Below, piece after piece: positions 7,819 to 15,521 of a stretch of 34,133 nt of DNA. Where the stretch lies: the NCBI GenBank assembly GCA_934645125.1, contig CAKUDT010000002.1:1-34133 (forward strand), written 5' to 3'. The notes beneath the pieces were generated by a model, which had not been told where the DNA came from, did no database searches, and worked only from the letters and a program-made list of their open reading frames with translations. This DNA is from an uncultured Eggerthellaceae bacterium. GTDB taxonomy: Bacteria; Actinomycetota; Coriobacteriia; Coriobacteriales; Eggerthellaceae. Each line of letters opens with the position of its first letter. Position 1 is the stretch's first letter. The position numbers and the translations under genes were made by a program.

Positions 7819-9894
7819 CTAATTCCACGTTTTCGCGTCGAACGCGCTCTCCATAGGCGCTCCCGAGCAGAATTCCTGAGCGATAGCCAGATAAGCGGCC
7901 TGATCGTAATCGACCAGCGTTTGAACGCTTCCTTCTTTATCAGACCCCAGCTCGGGCAGCTGATAACGGTTCACCTCATAGGGCCCGCTTGCGCTCTGCA
8001 TAACCAAGTTGCTCTTGTTCGCCTGCAGCGCGTTGCCCCATTCGGTAATCTCGGCACTGCTGATGTTCGTCTCAACAAGGCCGCTCGATACCAGCTTGTT
8101 CAGCAGATCGCCCGTGCTGCCCATGCCAATCTTGTCGGAGTTGAGTGCCGCCTTGATCAAGTTGCCGAACATCTGACGATCTACCACCTGACGCGTGGCA
8201 TCCTCATCCAGTCCATATTCGCGATACGAAACGCGGCTGCGCGCAGCAACCATCGAGTTGAAGCCGTCCAGCGTTTGCTCGCCGGCGTCCAAGTGAACAT
8301 CTTCATGAGATTTATCGTAGAAGAAGTAATCGATGTCGTACGGCAAGTCAATCTGCAAACCGCCAATCAGGTCGATGATCTTCTGGAACGTCATCAGGTC
8401 GCACACAACGTAATCGGTAACACCGACTTGCGTAATCTCGCTTATGGCCTCGCACACCTTCACGGCACCGGCATTCGTTGCCTGAGCATGATCGGCACCA
8501 TCGCTTTTTGCCTGATAATAGCCATAATGGAAGGCGTAGTTCGCCTTATACCACGTTTTACCGGAGCAGTTAGAGCACGTCTGGCCCGGATAATTCGGCT
8601 GGAAATCATCGCCCTTCTGCACGTAATACGTATCGCGCGGCACGCTCAAGAACGAGACCGCGGCCGTTTCGGTATCAACGCGCATCAGCATCATAAGGTC
8701 GGAACCCTGAAGATGGAGCTTCGTCTTGGAAGACGTCCAATAATCCGAACCAATAACCGCCACGTAATGCACCACACCACGCAGCGCCTTGTCAATCTCG
8801 CTTATCAGACTATCAGGGCAAACGGCTGCGCCACCGAAAACGAGCGCTTTATTGAACGTCTTGCTGTTATCTCCGATGAAGGCGTTTGCGGCAACTGTGC
8901 TCGTGGTGCCTTCGACCAAAACCAAAGGAGCATCGTTTTTCGCCAAGAGCGCAGAAGCGGTCAAGGCATCAACGCCCTTCGCATCCGCCGTGCCGTTTGC
9001 AACGCCAACGGCCGAACCCTTCAGAAGGCCATCGGCCATCATCTTCTTAGCAACCGCAACTGAAGTATCGTAGCCGGTCAAACCGAAAATGCGCGTCACT
9101 TTATCTTCCCAAATGTCCTCGACAGAAGACGTTGGCAGCGCGCCCGGGCCGCCAGGAACAAGCACGCTTTCGTAAGCATCAATCATGGTGTGCGCATCAG
9201 CGCGCAGAACGCGGTCGCCATCGGACGAATCTTTGCTGGTCACAATGAAAATCGGAGCATGGTATTTATAGGCGTAGGAAGAAACGGAAAGCGCATCGGC
9301 AAAATCAATGGACGTTGCCACAATGGCCGTGTCTTGCTTGTTCCGACCGCCATCTTTCGCTTCAATCATCTTGGCGCACGCCACCGAGGTATCGCTTGCG
9401 TCATTGCCGAAAACACGCTGCACCTTAACGCCCGCTTCGGTCAAAACACCTTCGACATCAGGGGAGACAGCACCGCTTCCTCCAATAAGGAAGACCGTCT
9501 TTGCACCCAAGCGATCAATTTCCTTGAGCGTTTGCGCCGACATTGCCGTTCGATTTGTAAGCAGAATGGGAGCATCATAGGCACCTGCAAGACCCGTAGC
9601 ACTCATGGAATCCTTGTAGTCGTCATCGCGCGCAAGAACGACGTATTCGCTTCCCTGGGGAAAGGCCGCCTGGGAACTGCTCACGGCGGTATCGACCGAT
9701 GCACTACCTGCAACACGCTCGATGGTGCTCGGCGTTTCCGCCGCGCTCGAAGCGCTCGATGCACTCGATGCAGCTTCGCTTGATGCCGCGTTCGATGTGC
9801 ACGCGGTCCCTGCAACCGAAATACAGCAGACCGCAACCAACGCCGCCGCGACTAACGCCTTGCGCGAGCGCAACCGTCTCTGTATTTGTTTCAT
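7819..9894 (-). CDS. Secreted lipoprotein-like CWB2 repeats fused to an LCP domain
   Basis: Extracytoplasmic protein combining wall binding with an LCP glycopolymer-ligase domain. The frame extends upstream to 10080, but ATG 9894 is preferred: it has AAGGA eight bases upstream and begins a clear signal peptide (basic MKQIQRRLRSRK, then a hydrophobic run, with a lipobox-like GTAC near residue 32). About residues 50-335 hold three cell-wall-binding-2 (CWB2) repeats, recognisable by VVLARDDDYKDSMSATGLA, APILLTN, AKTVFLIGGSGAVS and APIFIV. About 375-600 is the LCP domain with VIGSDYW, GSDLMMLMRVD, LSVPRDT, YKANYAFHYG and VAARSRVSYREYGLDEDATRQVVDRQ-type ending. An insertion with CSNC lies between the two catalytic blocks. 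CWB2 repeats bind anionic wall polymers, so the fusion may hold the ligase at its product. Confidence 0.88.
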   Translation of the reverse strand: MKQIQRRLRSRKALVAAALVAVCCISVAGTACTSNAASSEAASSASSASSAAETPSTIERVAGSASVDTAVSSSQAAFPQGSEYVVLARDDDYKDSMSATGLAGAYDAPILLTNRTAMSAQTLKEIDRLGAKTVFLIGGSGAVSPDVEGVLTEAGVKVQRVFGNDASDTSVACAKMIEAKDGGRNKQDTAIVATSIDFADALSVSSYAYKYHAPIFIVTSKDSSDGDRVLRADAHTMIDAYESVLVPGGPGALPTSSVEDIWEDKVTRIFGLTGYDTSVAVAKKMMADGLLKGSAVGVANGTADAKGVDALTASALLAKNDAPLVLVEGTTSTVAANAFIGDNSKTFNKALVFGGAAVCPDSLISEIDKALRGVVHYVAVIGSDYWTSSKTKLHLQGSDLMMLMRVDTETAAVSFLSVPRDTYYVQKGDDFQPNYPGQTCSNCSGKTWYKANYAFHYGYYQAKSDGADHAQATNAGAVKVCEAISEITQVGVTDYVVCDLMTFQKIIDLIGGLQIDLPYDIDYFFYDKSHEDVHLDAGEQTLDGFNSMVAARSRVSYREYGLDEDATRQVVDRQMFGNLIKAALNSDKIGMGSTGDLLNKLVSSGLVETNISSAEITEWGNALQANKSNLVMQSASGPYEVNRYQLPELGSDKEGSVQTLVDYDQAAYLAIAQEFCSGAPMESAFDAKTWN

Positions 9895-9939
9895 TCCGCA
9901 GGTCCTTCCCTTTAGGTCATAAACGCTGATAGTTCGCGC

Positions 9940-9967
9940 AAAAAAACACCGTGACAGTATAGCACGG
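9940..9967 (-). terminator. Intrinsic terminator at the end of the B12-controlled gene cluster
   Basis: On the minus strand CCGTG (9963-9967) pairs with CACGG (9949-9953), followed by TG and seven Ts (9940-9946). It lies about 40 bp after the stop of the cohesin/dockerin gene. The loop contains TATACT, which could also serve as a -10 box for the CWB2-LCP gene downstream. Confidence 0.65.
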
Positions 9968-10004
9968 GCAAAACAACAGAAACGATTATCAGGATTTCCC
10001 CACG

Positions 10005-10973
10005 CTAATTCGACAGGGCTGCCGCCTGAATGGCGAAAGCATCGGCAGCATCCACGTGCCCATCGCCGTTCATGTCGCAAGAAAGCCAGCCCAGCATGGG
10101 CAATGTGGAGAAGTCGTCGAAGATGCCACGTGCTACATCGTAGGCAATTTGAGCGTCGATGATGTTCACGGTTCCGTTGCCATTCGCATCGCCGCGCACA
10201 ATGTCTGTTGGCACGCGCTCTTCCAGGGTGAAATCCGTGCTTTTGAGCTGGGATAACGTTGCTGCATCAACAAGCGCGACAAAGCGATTTCCATCCCAAG
10301 CGAACGGACCGCCCGCAAAGCAAGGCACGAACCCTTCAGGGACAGTTTCGGTATAAGCAACTAAAGCGAAGCTGCTTGCAGGGGAATACGGAGAGCTTTC
10401 GATGGAGAGCGGCAGCGGCTCGCTGATTGGCGCGACAAGGTTGACCAGCGCGCACGGCATATGCGACATGCCCGTTTTATTGGAGATATTCACGCGACCT
10501 GCGTAAACACTCGCCTCTCCCGCTGCCACCGGCGTGACTACAAGCGTGACCACCGTTTCGCTCTGTTGCCATGTTTCGCCTGATAGCTTGCGCGACAGGA
10601 AGTTGATCACCACATCGGACCAGCCCTGCTTGTCGTCAGTGAAAGCATGATCTTTAACGAAGGCATCCACACCTTTACGCGTTTGAACGGCATCGATGCG
10701 CAGAACGTTCGTGTCAACGCAAATGGTGGACGCATACGCATACATGGGATATTCCGCAAAGTTATCGCAGGTCAAACGCACGTCAATTGTTGTTTGCCGC
10801 CCCACCGTGAACACCGGTTGCGCTGTTACTATCCGCTGCGTGAACACACGCGTGTCCGGGGATTCATCCGCATAGGCAGAAGACACCGGCGCAACAAGAG
10901 CAGAAATCGCCATCACGAAAGCAACCGCAACCGCCGCGAGCACACCAGCAAGGCGCGCGAAAGGAGCAGCCAC
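10005..10973 (-). CDS. Secreted cohesin-like plus dockerin protein
   Basis: Exported protein with no membrane anchor. Residues 1-36 form a signal peptide ending SSAYA-DES. About 50-185 is a beta-rich cohesin-like domain (PVFTVGRQTTIDVRLTC...VLRIDAVQTRKG). About 258-320 is a type I dockerin with two calcium loops, DANGNGTVNIID and DMNGDGHVDAAD, each followed by a helix. The start is uncertain: the GTG at 10973 has no ribosome binding site. The frame stays open upstream to TAA at 11028-11030, and AAGGA there is followed six bases later by ATC, which would be a rare start. It lies 183 bp after the DUF2149 gene and closes the cluster behind the cobalamin riboswitch. Its dockerin closely resembles that of the 1590-aa protein, so both may dock on the same partner or on each other. 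Confidence 0.82.
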   Translation of the reverse strand: MAAPFARLAGVLAAVAVAFVMAISALVAPVSSAYADESPDTRVFTQRIVTAQPVFTVGRQTTIDVRLTCDNFAEYPMYAYASTICVDTNVLRIDAVQTRKGVDAFVKDHAFTDDKQGWSDVVINFLSRKLSGETWQQSETVVTLVVTPVAAGEASVYAGRVNISNKTGMSHMPCALVNLVAPISEPLPLSIESSPYSPASSFALVAYTETVPEGFVPCFAGGPFAWDGNRFVALVDAATLSQLKSTDFTLEERVPTDIVRGDANGNGTVNIIDAQIAYDVARGIFDDFSTLPMLGWLSCDMNGDGHVDAADAFAIQAAALSN

Positions 10974-11156
10974 AAAAAGCTGCGCCGTACACGTTTCTTC
11001 TGAGAGTCTTCGAGCGATGGTTTTTCCTTACTTCGTTGCCGTTTTACCACTCATGCAGCGGCCTTACCCGCTGGGCAGTGCAGCCCCGCCGCGCCGCCGT
11101 ACACCGAACATCCACGCCACGGTGCGCATCCGCACTGCCGCCGTAACGCGCTAAAA

Positions 11157-11474
11157 CTACTCTTCTACCAGGTAATAGTTACCCGTGGCTGAATCGTAAT
11201 ACACGTTGCCGGCGTTCGTGTAATTCTCGTCAATCACGCCATCGCCATCGGCATCCATGTTCACTTCAACGCCCGTCACTTTATCTTCTTGGGGCACCAA
11301 ATCAATGTTGTAGCGCGCCACAAGCGCAATCAGAAACCCCAGCATAAGCACGAGCATGCAGTCGGCGATGTTCGTAAGCGATGAATTGGGATCAACATCG
11401 TTACCGCCAATACCCATGTTGCTTGATGTTGCACCTACGCGATTCAGCGAAATGCTGTGATGACGCCTAAGCAC
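11157..11474 (-). CDS. ExbD-like DUF2149 protein with extracytoplasmic calcium-loop motif
   Basis: Small bitopic membrane protein, predicted partner of the ExbB-like channel. I chose GTG 11474, which has AGGTGAG upstream and overlaps the exbB-like stop by eight bases; the frame itself reaches further up. Of 105 residues, about 35-55 form one helix, NIADCMLVLMLGFLIALVA, with an Asp at its start as in ExbD/TolR/MotB, where this Asp carries protons. The outside part contains DADGDGVIDE, a canonical EF-hand or dockerin-like calcium loop, near residues 75-84. DUF2149 genes are known beside MotA/TolQ/ExbB genes in methanogens. Translational coupling with the channel gene supports a complex. Confidence 0.8.
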   Translation of the reverse strand: MLRRHHSISLNRVGATSSNMGIGGNDVDPNSSLTNIADCMLVLMLGFLIALVARYNIDLVPQEDKVTGVEVNMDADGDGVIDENYTNAGNVYYDSATGNYYLVEE

Positions 11475-12159
11475 GGCTCTCACCTGCGGTTTCGTAAGCA
11501 ACAACACGAGAAATCGCACAAGTAACATCATCGGCAGAACAGCAAGCCGCCTGTTCGTTCGCTTTTTCCAGCACGCACTCGCACGCAGCTTCAAACGCCG
11601 CCATGTACTGCACGTACCAACCCTTGCGAATGGTCGAAATCAGCAGCGCCACCGCGGCAACAACCAAGCCCAAAACCGTGGTATCGAATGCGGTGAGCAG
11701 GCTCTTCGACAAAATGTCCAACGCGCCTTCTTCCAGCGCCGCAATGCCAGGACCCAGCGGAATCAACGTTCCCATTAGGCCCAACATGGGGGAAACCTTC
11801 GCAATAAGGTCGGTCACCTTCACGCGCTTGTCATAGAGCGTTTGCTCCTGCGCGACAATGTTCACCGCCAGGCTTTCGCGCGCGGCGTCGCTTGCCTGAG
11901 GGTGCTTCAAAAGTTCCAGCAGGCGTTTCTTCTGACGCCACAGCAGCGCGCTTTCGCTGATGGCCGCTTCCGGATTATCGGTTGTGGAAAGATCGTCGAT
12001 CAAAACGGGGAGCGACAGCTTGAAGTAGCGACGCTCGGTGAAAAATTCCGCAATAAGCATGCCCAGCAGCGCCACCACCAGCACGGTCAGCGCAATAAGC
12101 AGCACAATTACGGGGTCATGCAGTGCACTAGAAATAGTGTGCATCAATTTGACAAGCAT
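11467..12159 (-). CDS. MotA/TolQ/ExbB-family proton channel subunit
   Basis: Three-helix membrane protein of the ExbB/TolQ/MotA family, which couples proton flow to mechanical work on a partner. ATG 12159 has AAGGA nine bases upstream; 230 aa is normal. Helix 1 is at about 17-40. A cytoplasmic loop follows. Helix 2 carries the hallmark KVSPMLGLMGTLIPLGPGI (about 120-138), and helix 3 carries AFDTTVLGLVVAAVALLIS (about 157-175), with the conserved Thr pair of the pore. The C-terminal part is cytoplasmic and Cys-rich. The next gene is the ExbD-like DUF2149 protein, overlapping by eight bases. No TonB-like gene and no outer-membrane receptor are present, in keeping with a monoderm host, so the motor must act on something in the wall or on a surface receptor. 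Confidence 0.92.
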   Translation of the reverse strand: MLVKLMHTISSALHDPVIVLLIALTVLVVALLGMLIAEFFTERRYFKLSLPVLIDDLSTTDNPEAAISESALLWRQKKRLLELLKHPQASDAARESLAVNIVAQEQTLYDKRVKVTDLIAKVSPMLGLMGTLIPLGPGIAALEEGALDILSKSLLTAFDTTVLGLVVAAVALLISTIRKGWYVQYMAAFEAACECVLEKANEQAACCSADDVTCAISRVVAYETAGESRA

Positions 12160-12183
12160 GGAACATATCCTTTCAAGCCAGTT

Positions 12184-12214
12184 CGATTCGCGTTATTGCA
12201 TTGCATGCGAATCG
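12184..12214. repeat. Inverted repeat before the exbB-like gene
   Basis: CGATTCGC (12184-12191) and GCGAATCG (12207-12214) form a perfect 8-bp stem in the 139-bp gap upstream of the channel gene. No T-run follows on either strand. It could be a protein-binding site or an mRNA-processing hairpin. Confidence 0.35.
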
Positions 12215-12298
12215 TTGTTTCATCAGTAGGACACCAGACGGTCGTCGGTCGTCGTTCAAACGTTCAGCAACCGCAGCGCCGCATTGGGATGCCAGCGG

Positions 12299-13495
12299 TT
12301 AGTCGCTCGAGGGTGGCTGGTCTTCCAAGGGCGGACGACCTTCCAACAAGGGGCCGCCGCGTTTCTGCAGGATAAAGCGCACAATGAATGCGACCGCACC
12401 TGCCAAAACTGCAAGTGCGCCAGAAAGAGCAGCCACCTGCGCAGGGGTTAAGCCTTCAAGCGAAAGCAAATCACCATCGAGTACCGTCTGAGAGTTGCTG
12501 CCCTTCTCGTCATCGGCGCTCACGATAGTAATGCGCTTTCCGCGCATTACCGAACCAGCCGTGCTTTCCTGCTGGTCGCCGCCTTCGCCTTCTTGGTTGG
12601 ACTGCTGCTCTTCGGAGGTTTGCTGTTGCTCGTTTTGCTCTTCGTCACCCGATGCGTTGTTGTTATTCGACCCATCGTTTCCCGAGCCGCTCGTGCCCGT
12701 ACCGCCGCTGCCAGAATCAGGGTCGGGATCTGGATCAGGGTCGGGGCTCGGCGTGGGATCGGGCGACACGCCCATGACGTGCGCTTCCGCAAAATCGTTC
12801 GTGATAATAACCGAACCCAAGCGGTTGTACCACACGCCGCCCGCCGTGCCTTTCGTGCCGCCGTTATATACCGCGAACTGGAACGACGTATTCAGCGAAG
12901 CCAGCTGCACCGTAAAAGGACCGTGGCCCGTATCGTACGAATCGCTGCCGTCCGTGAAGTAAGAAGGCGAAGGGGTTAGGCCGTCTTCGGGGGCAATTGC
13001 CGCCGCCTGCTCTGCCGTGCCGAAATACAACGCGGTATACGCGCCCGACATATAAAACGTTGCAGTGACCACGCCTCCCGACACGTTCAAAACCACCTGG
13101 TTCGGATTGCTTTTCGCCGTGGCATCGGCCAGCGACGCGTAGAAATTGCACATGCGCGAAGATGTATATGCAGGCACAACGTACGTGCCATCCACGATGT
13201 CGCCCGCCTGGACAACCACAGGGTAAATGCTCTTTCCAATAGAAGCTAAACCGTCGCGCGCAACTTCGGTCAAATCCTGCGCGGCCGGATATTGCGTGCT
13301 TACGTCGGTGTATTTCGCCCACGCCTGTGCAGGCACCGCCGTTAGGGACAGCGCGAGCGTAACGCCAAGAAACGTCGCGCAAATCGAGAGCGCCGACGAC
13401 GAGACCGCCAGTGAAACAGCGCGGCGAATTGTTGACAAAAGGTGGGGTAATTTGTCAACAAATTTGTTGGAGGTAAACCGTTTCATGCGTTTCAT
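12299..13495 (-). CDS. Membrane-anchored surface protein with one NEAT-like domain
   Basis: Predicted wall-spanning receptor. ATG 13495 begins one base after the stop of the upstream gene, so translation is probably coupled; ATG 13486 is an alternative. Residues 1-58 are a long signal peptide ending PAQAWA. About 97-235 is a beta domain I read as NEAT-like: DGTYVVPAYTSSRMCNFY, then VVLNVSGGVVTATFYMSGAYTALYFGT, FTVQLASLNTSFQFAVY and VWYNRLGSVII. NEAT domains use the SxxM-type lip and a YxxxY strand to hold heme; an exact match to the Tyr pair is not evident. A Pro/Asp repeat (PDPTPSPDPDPD), an Asn/Gln/Glu-rich linker, one helix at about 355-378 and a short tail LEGRPPLEDQPPSSD follow. It lies directly before the exbB-like gene. 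Confidence 0.78.
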   Translation of the reverse strand: MKRMKRFTSNKFVDKLPHLLSTIRRAVSLAVSSSALSICATFLGVTLALSLTAVPAQAWAKYTDVSTQYPAAQDLTEVARDGLASIGKSIYPVVVQAGDIVDGTYVVPAYTSSRMCNFYASLADATAKSNPNQVVLNVSGGVVTATFYMSGAYTALYFGTAEQAAAIAPEDGLTPSPSYFTDGSDSYDTGHGPFTVQLASLNTSFQFAVYNGGTKGTAGGVWYNRLGSVIITNDFAEAHVMGVSPDPTPSPDPDPDPDPDSGSGGTGTSGSGNDGSNNNNASGDEEQNEQQQTSEEQQSNQEGEGGDQQESTAGSVMRGKRITIVSADDEKGSNSQTVLDGDLLSLEGLTPAQVAALSGALAVLAGAVAFIVRFILQKRGGPLLEGRPPLEDQPPSSD

Positions 13496-13496
13496 G

Positions 13497-15356
13497 CTAG
13501 TGCTGCTCACGCTTCCTGAACAGGGCGAAGAAGCCAGCACCACCCGCAAGCGCCACGCCGGCAAAACTGCCGCCAACCGCCAGCGGCGGAATTGTTGCCG
13601 TGTCTGCATCCGTACCCGCGTCGCCCGCAGCACTGCCCGAACGCGCACCCGATGCTGCATTTGCGCTGGTCGCAGCCGCACCAGAATCACTATCGGCTGC
13701 AGCGGCCTTAGCGCTTGCCTTCTTGTTGTTAGAGCCCGAAGTCAAACCCAGCGCATTGCCATTGCCAACCGTGCCAACGTTGCCCGTAGTGTTAACGGGA
13801 CCCGTCGTTGCACCAGTTGATTCGCTATTGGAATTATTGTCGCCTGAACCGCCCGTGTTGCCGCCGCCGCCATTCGCGTCTTCTTCGATAGTTGCGTCAG
13901 GCTTCGCATTTGCAACATCAAACGTTGTGTTCAAGTGGTAGATTAGACCAACCGTGGAATCCGTCGTTGAATCAACACGCGGCTTCGTAGAGAAATACAT
14001 GTCGGTGTTAAGCGCGATAGGAATCGTGAATGTTCCATCTTGGTTCGCATCAAGAACGCGCCCCTCGAAGTAAACGGACGCAATCGGCGTATTTCCACCG
14101 CTGCGCTTCAGCGTTGCCGTTGCTTTTCCGTTCGACACAACAATCTTCATTACAGACCAATAGTAATTACGGTACGACACAGAAATACCCATATCGGATT
14201 TCATATCGCCTTGCTTCAAGTAATACACGCCATCGGCAAGAGTCGTAGAATTATCCATAATGGCAAGACTCTGAACAGCCCAAACGGCAACTTCCAAAGT
14301 ACGCTGACATGTGTAACCACTCGGCAGCGGAATAACATCTACTTGCGCCTTTTGTTGATCGGTCAAGGATTCGTAGGCTACTTGGGCATCATGAATCTGG
14401 CAGACATCTGCAATGGTGATTTTATACGGGTCACTTGGCAGCGCCTCAATCAGCTTCGCCACCTGCGCGGGCGTTACGACTTCTTGCTCACCGCTGCCCG
14501 AGCCGCCACCGGGGTTCTCGGTTCCGCCACCGCCGCCTTCACCAGAGCCGCCACCAGGGGTTTCTCCGCCGCCCGTGCTACCGCCCGTGCCACCACCTGT
14601 TGCGGACTCATCAATGGTCGTAGTAATCGAGAACACAATCTCGGTCTGCATAGACGTTGAGTATGCCGTGAGATACTGCGTGCTGTTCAGGTCAATCGGC
14701 ACGTTTTCAAACGTGGAATGCTGGTTTTTTCCCGCCGTGTTCTCGAACTTTTGACCTGCCATATAGATGTAAGTATACGTATCGCTTTGCACCGTTACCG
14801 TTCCGTACGCTTTGCCATCAACAACCGTGACGTCCTTTATGCTCCAAGGACGCTGGCGCGCCGACGTGGACTTTCCTTTGCTGTATTCCGATGACAACGC
14901 CGGAGTGGTGCTGGCGCTGTACGTGCCCGCTCCAAGCGTAGTTGAAGCATCCACGCCGCGCATGGCCTTAAGCGCCCACTGCGCACATTCCAACACGCGG
15001 CCGTACGGCTGATTCGACGTCAAGCATGTTTCGGCGTCAAGCGCTTTTTGATCCGCTTCGGGCAAGGCATCATATGCCGCCGTAGCCTCGGCGATTTGCG
15101 CATCATACGTACCAGCAGCGGCCGCCGTAATCTTCGGAGCGTCAGGCAGTGCGTTAATCAGGGATTTTGCCGTCGTGACAGCATCGGCTTCGAGCACGAC
15201 CGCGCCATCAAGCGCCTCATGCATCGCAGCCGGTGCTCCCGACAACTCGGTTGCGTCTTGAGCAAAAGCAGCAGAAACCGGGCACAGGGAAGCCGCCATA
15301 GCAGCGCTTGCCAATGCCGCAATCAATTTGTTCGCTGAACGTGCCAAAACATACAT
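13497..15356 (-). CDS. Membrane-anchored surface protein with two NEAT-like domains
   Basis: Exported protein of 619 aa. ATG 15356 has AAGGG five bases upstream. Residues 1-33 are a signal peptide ending AFAQ. About 60-130 is helical, with the AYDALPEADQKAL pattern seen in small helical surface repeats. About 140-250 is a beta domain (GTYSASTTPALSSEY to TEIVFSITTTIDE) nearly identical in layout to one in the 1590-aa protein. A long Gly-rich linker follows, then a second helical segment (YESLTDQQKAQVDV) and a second beta domain (about 395-500: LADGVYYLKQG to LIYHLNTTFDVA). An Asn/Gly/Ser/Ala-rich stalk, one C-terminal helix and FRKREQH give membrane anchoring without LPXTG. I infer a wall-spanning ligand relay between the large secreted protein and the membrane. 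Confidence 0.78.
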   Translation of the reverse strand: MYVLARSANKLIAALASAAMAASLCPVSAAFAQDATELSGAPAAMHEALDGAVVLEADAVTTAKSLINALPDAPKITAAAAGTYDAQIAEATAAYDALPEADQKALDAETCLTSNQPYGRVLECAQWALKAMRGVDASTTLGAGTYSASTTPALSSEYSKGKSTSARQRPWSIKDVTVVDGKAYGTVTVQSDTYTYIYMAGQKFENTAGKNQHSTFENVPIDLNSTQYLTAYSTSMQTEIVFSITTTIDESATGGGTGGSTGGGETPGGGSGEGGGGGTENPGGGSGSGEQEVVTPAQVAKLIEALPSDPYKITIADVCQIHDAQVAYESLTDQQKAQVDVIPLPSGYTCQRTLEVAVWAVQSLAIMDNSTTLADGVYYLKQGDMKSDMGISVSYRNYYWSVMKIVVSNGKATATLKRSGGNTPIASVYFEGRVLDANQDGTFTIPIALNTDMYFSTKPRVDSTTDSTVGLIYHLNTTFDVANAKPDATIEEDANGGGGNTGGSGDNNSNSESTGATTGPVNTTGNVGTVGNGNALGLTSGSNNKKASAKAAAADSDSGAAATSANAASGARSGSAAGDAGTDADTATIPPLAVGGSFAGVALAGGAGFFALFRKREQH

Positions 15357-15463
15357 CCTTTCCCTTTCGCCACACGCTTACGCAGGGCGATTCGCAGGCA
15401 GTGTACGCGACTGCACTAATTACACGGCGCAGCCGCGCCACCTGCGCATTCGACTTTCAATGC

Positions 15464-15504
15464 AAAAATGCGGTGCCCACTAGCTTACCGCATGCGGGCA
15501 CCGC
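15464..15504 (-). terminator. Intrinsic terminator between the first two genes of the B12-controlled cluster
   Basis: On the minus strand GCGGTGCCC (15496-15504) pairs with GGGCACCGC (15470-15478) around a 17-base loop, followed by A and five Ts. It would stop most transcripts after the 1590-aa gene and leave a read-through fraction for the anchored proteins and the ExbB-like motor. I could not find a clear new promoter in 15357-15463. Confidence 0.65.
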
Positions 15505-15521
15505 AACAAGCGAGGAATCGA

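Noticed and set aside
13452..13470. Sequence resembling the TTGTCAATTTGTTG iteron near the start of the 398-aa gene
   Set aside because: A single diverged match within coding sequence (NKFVDKL), not repeated and not phased.
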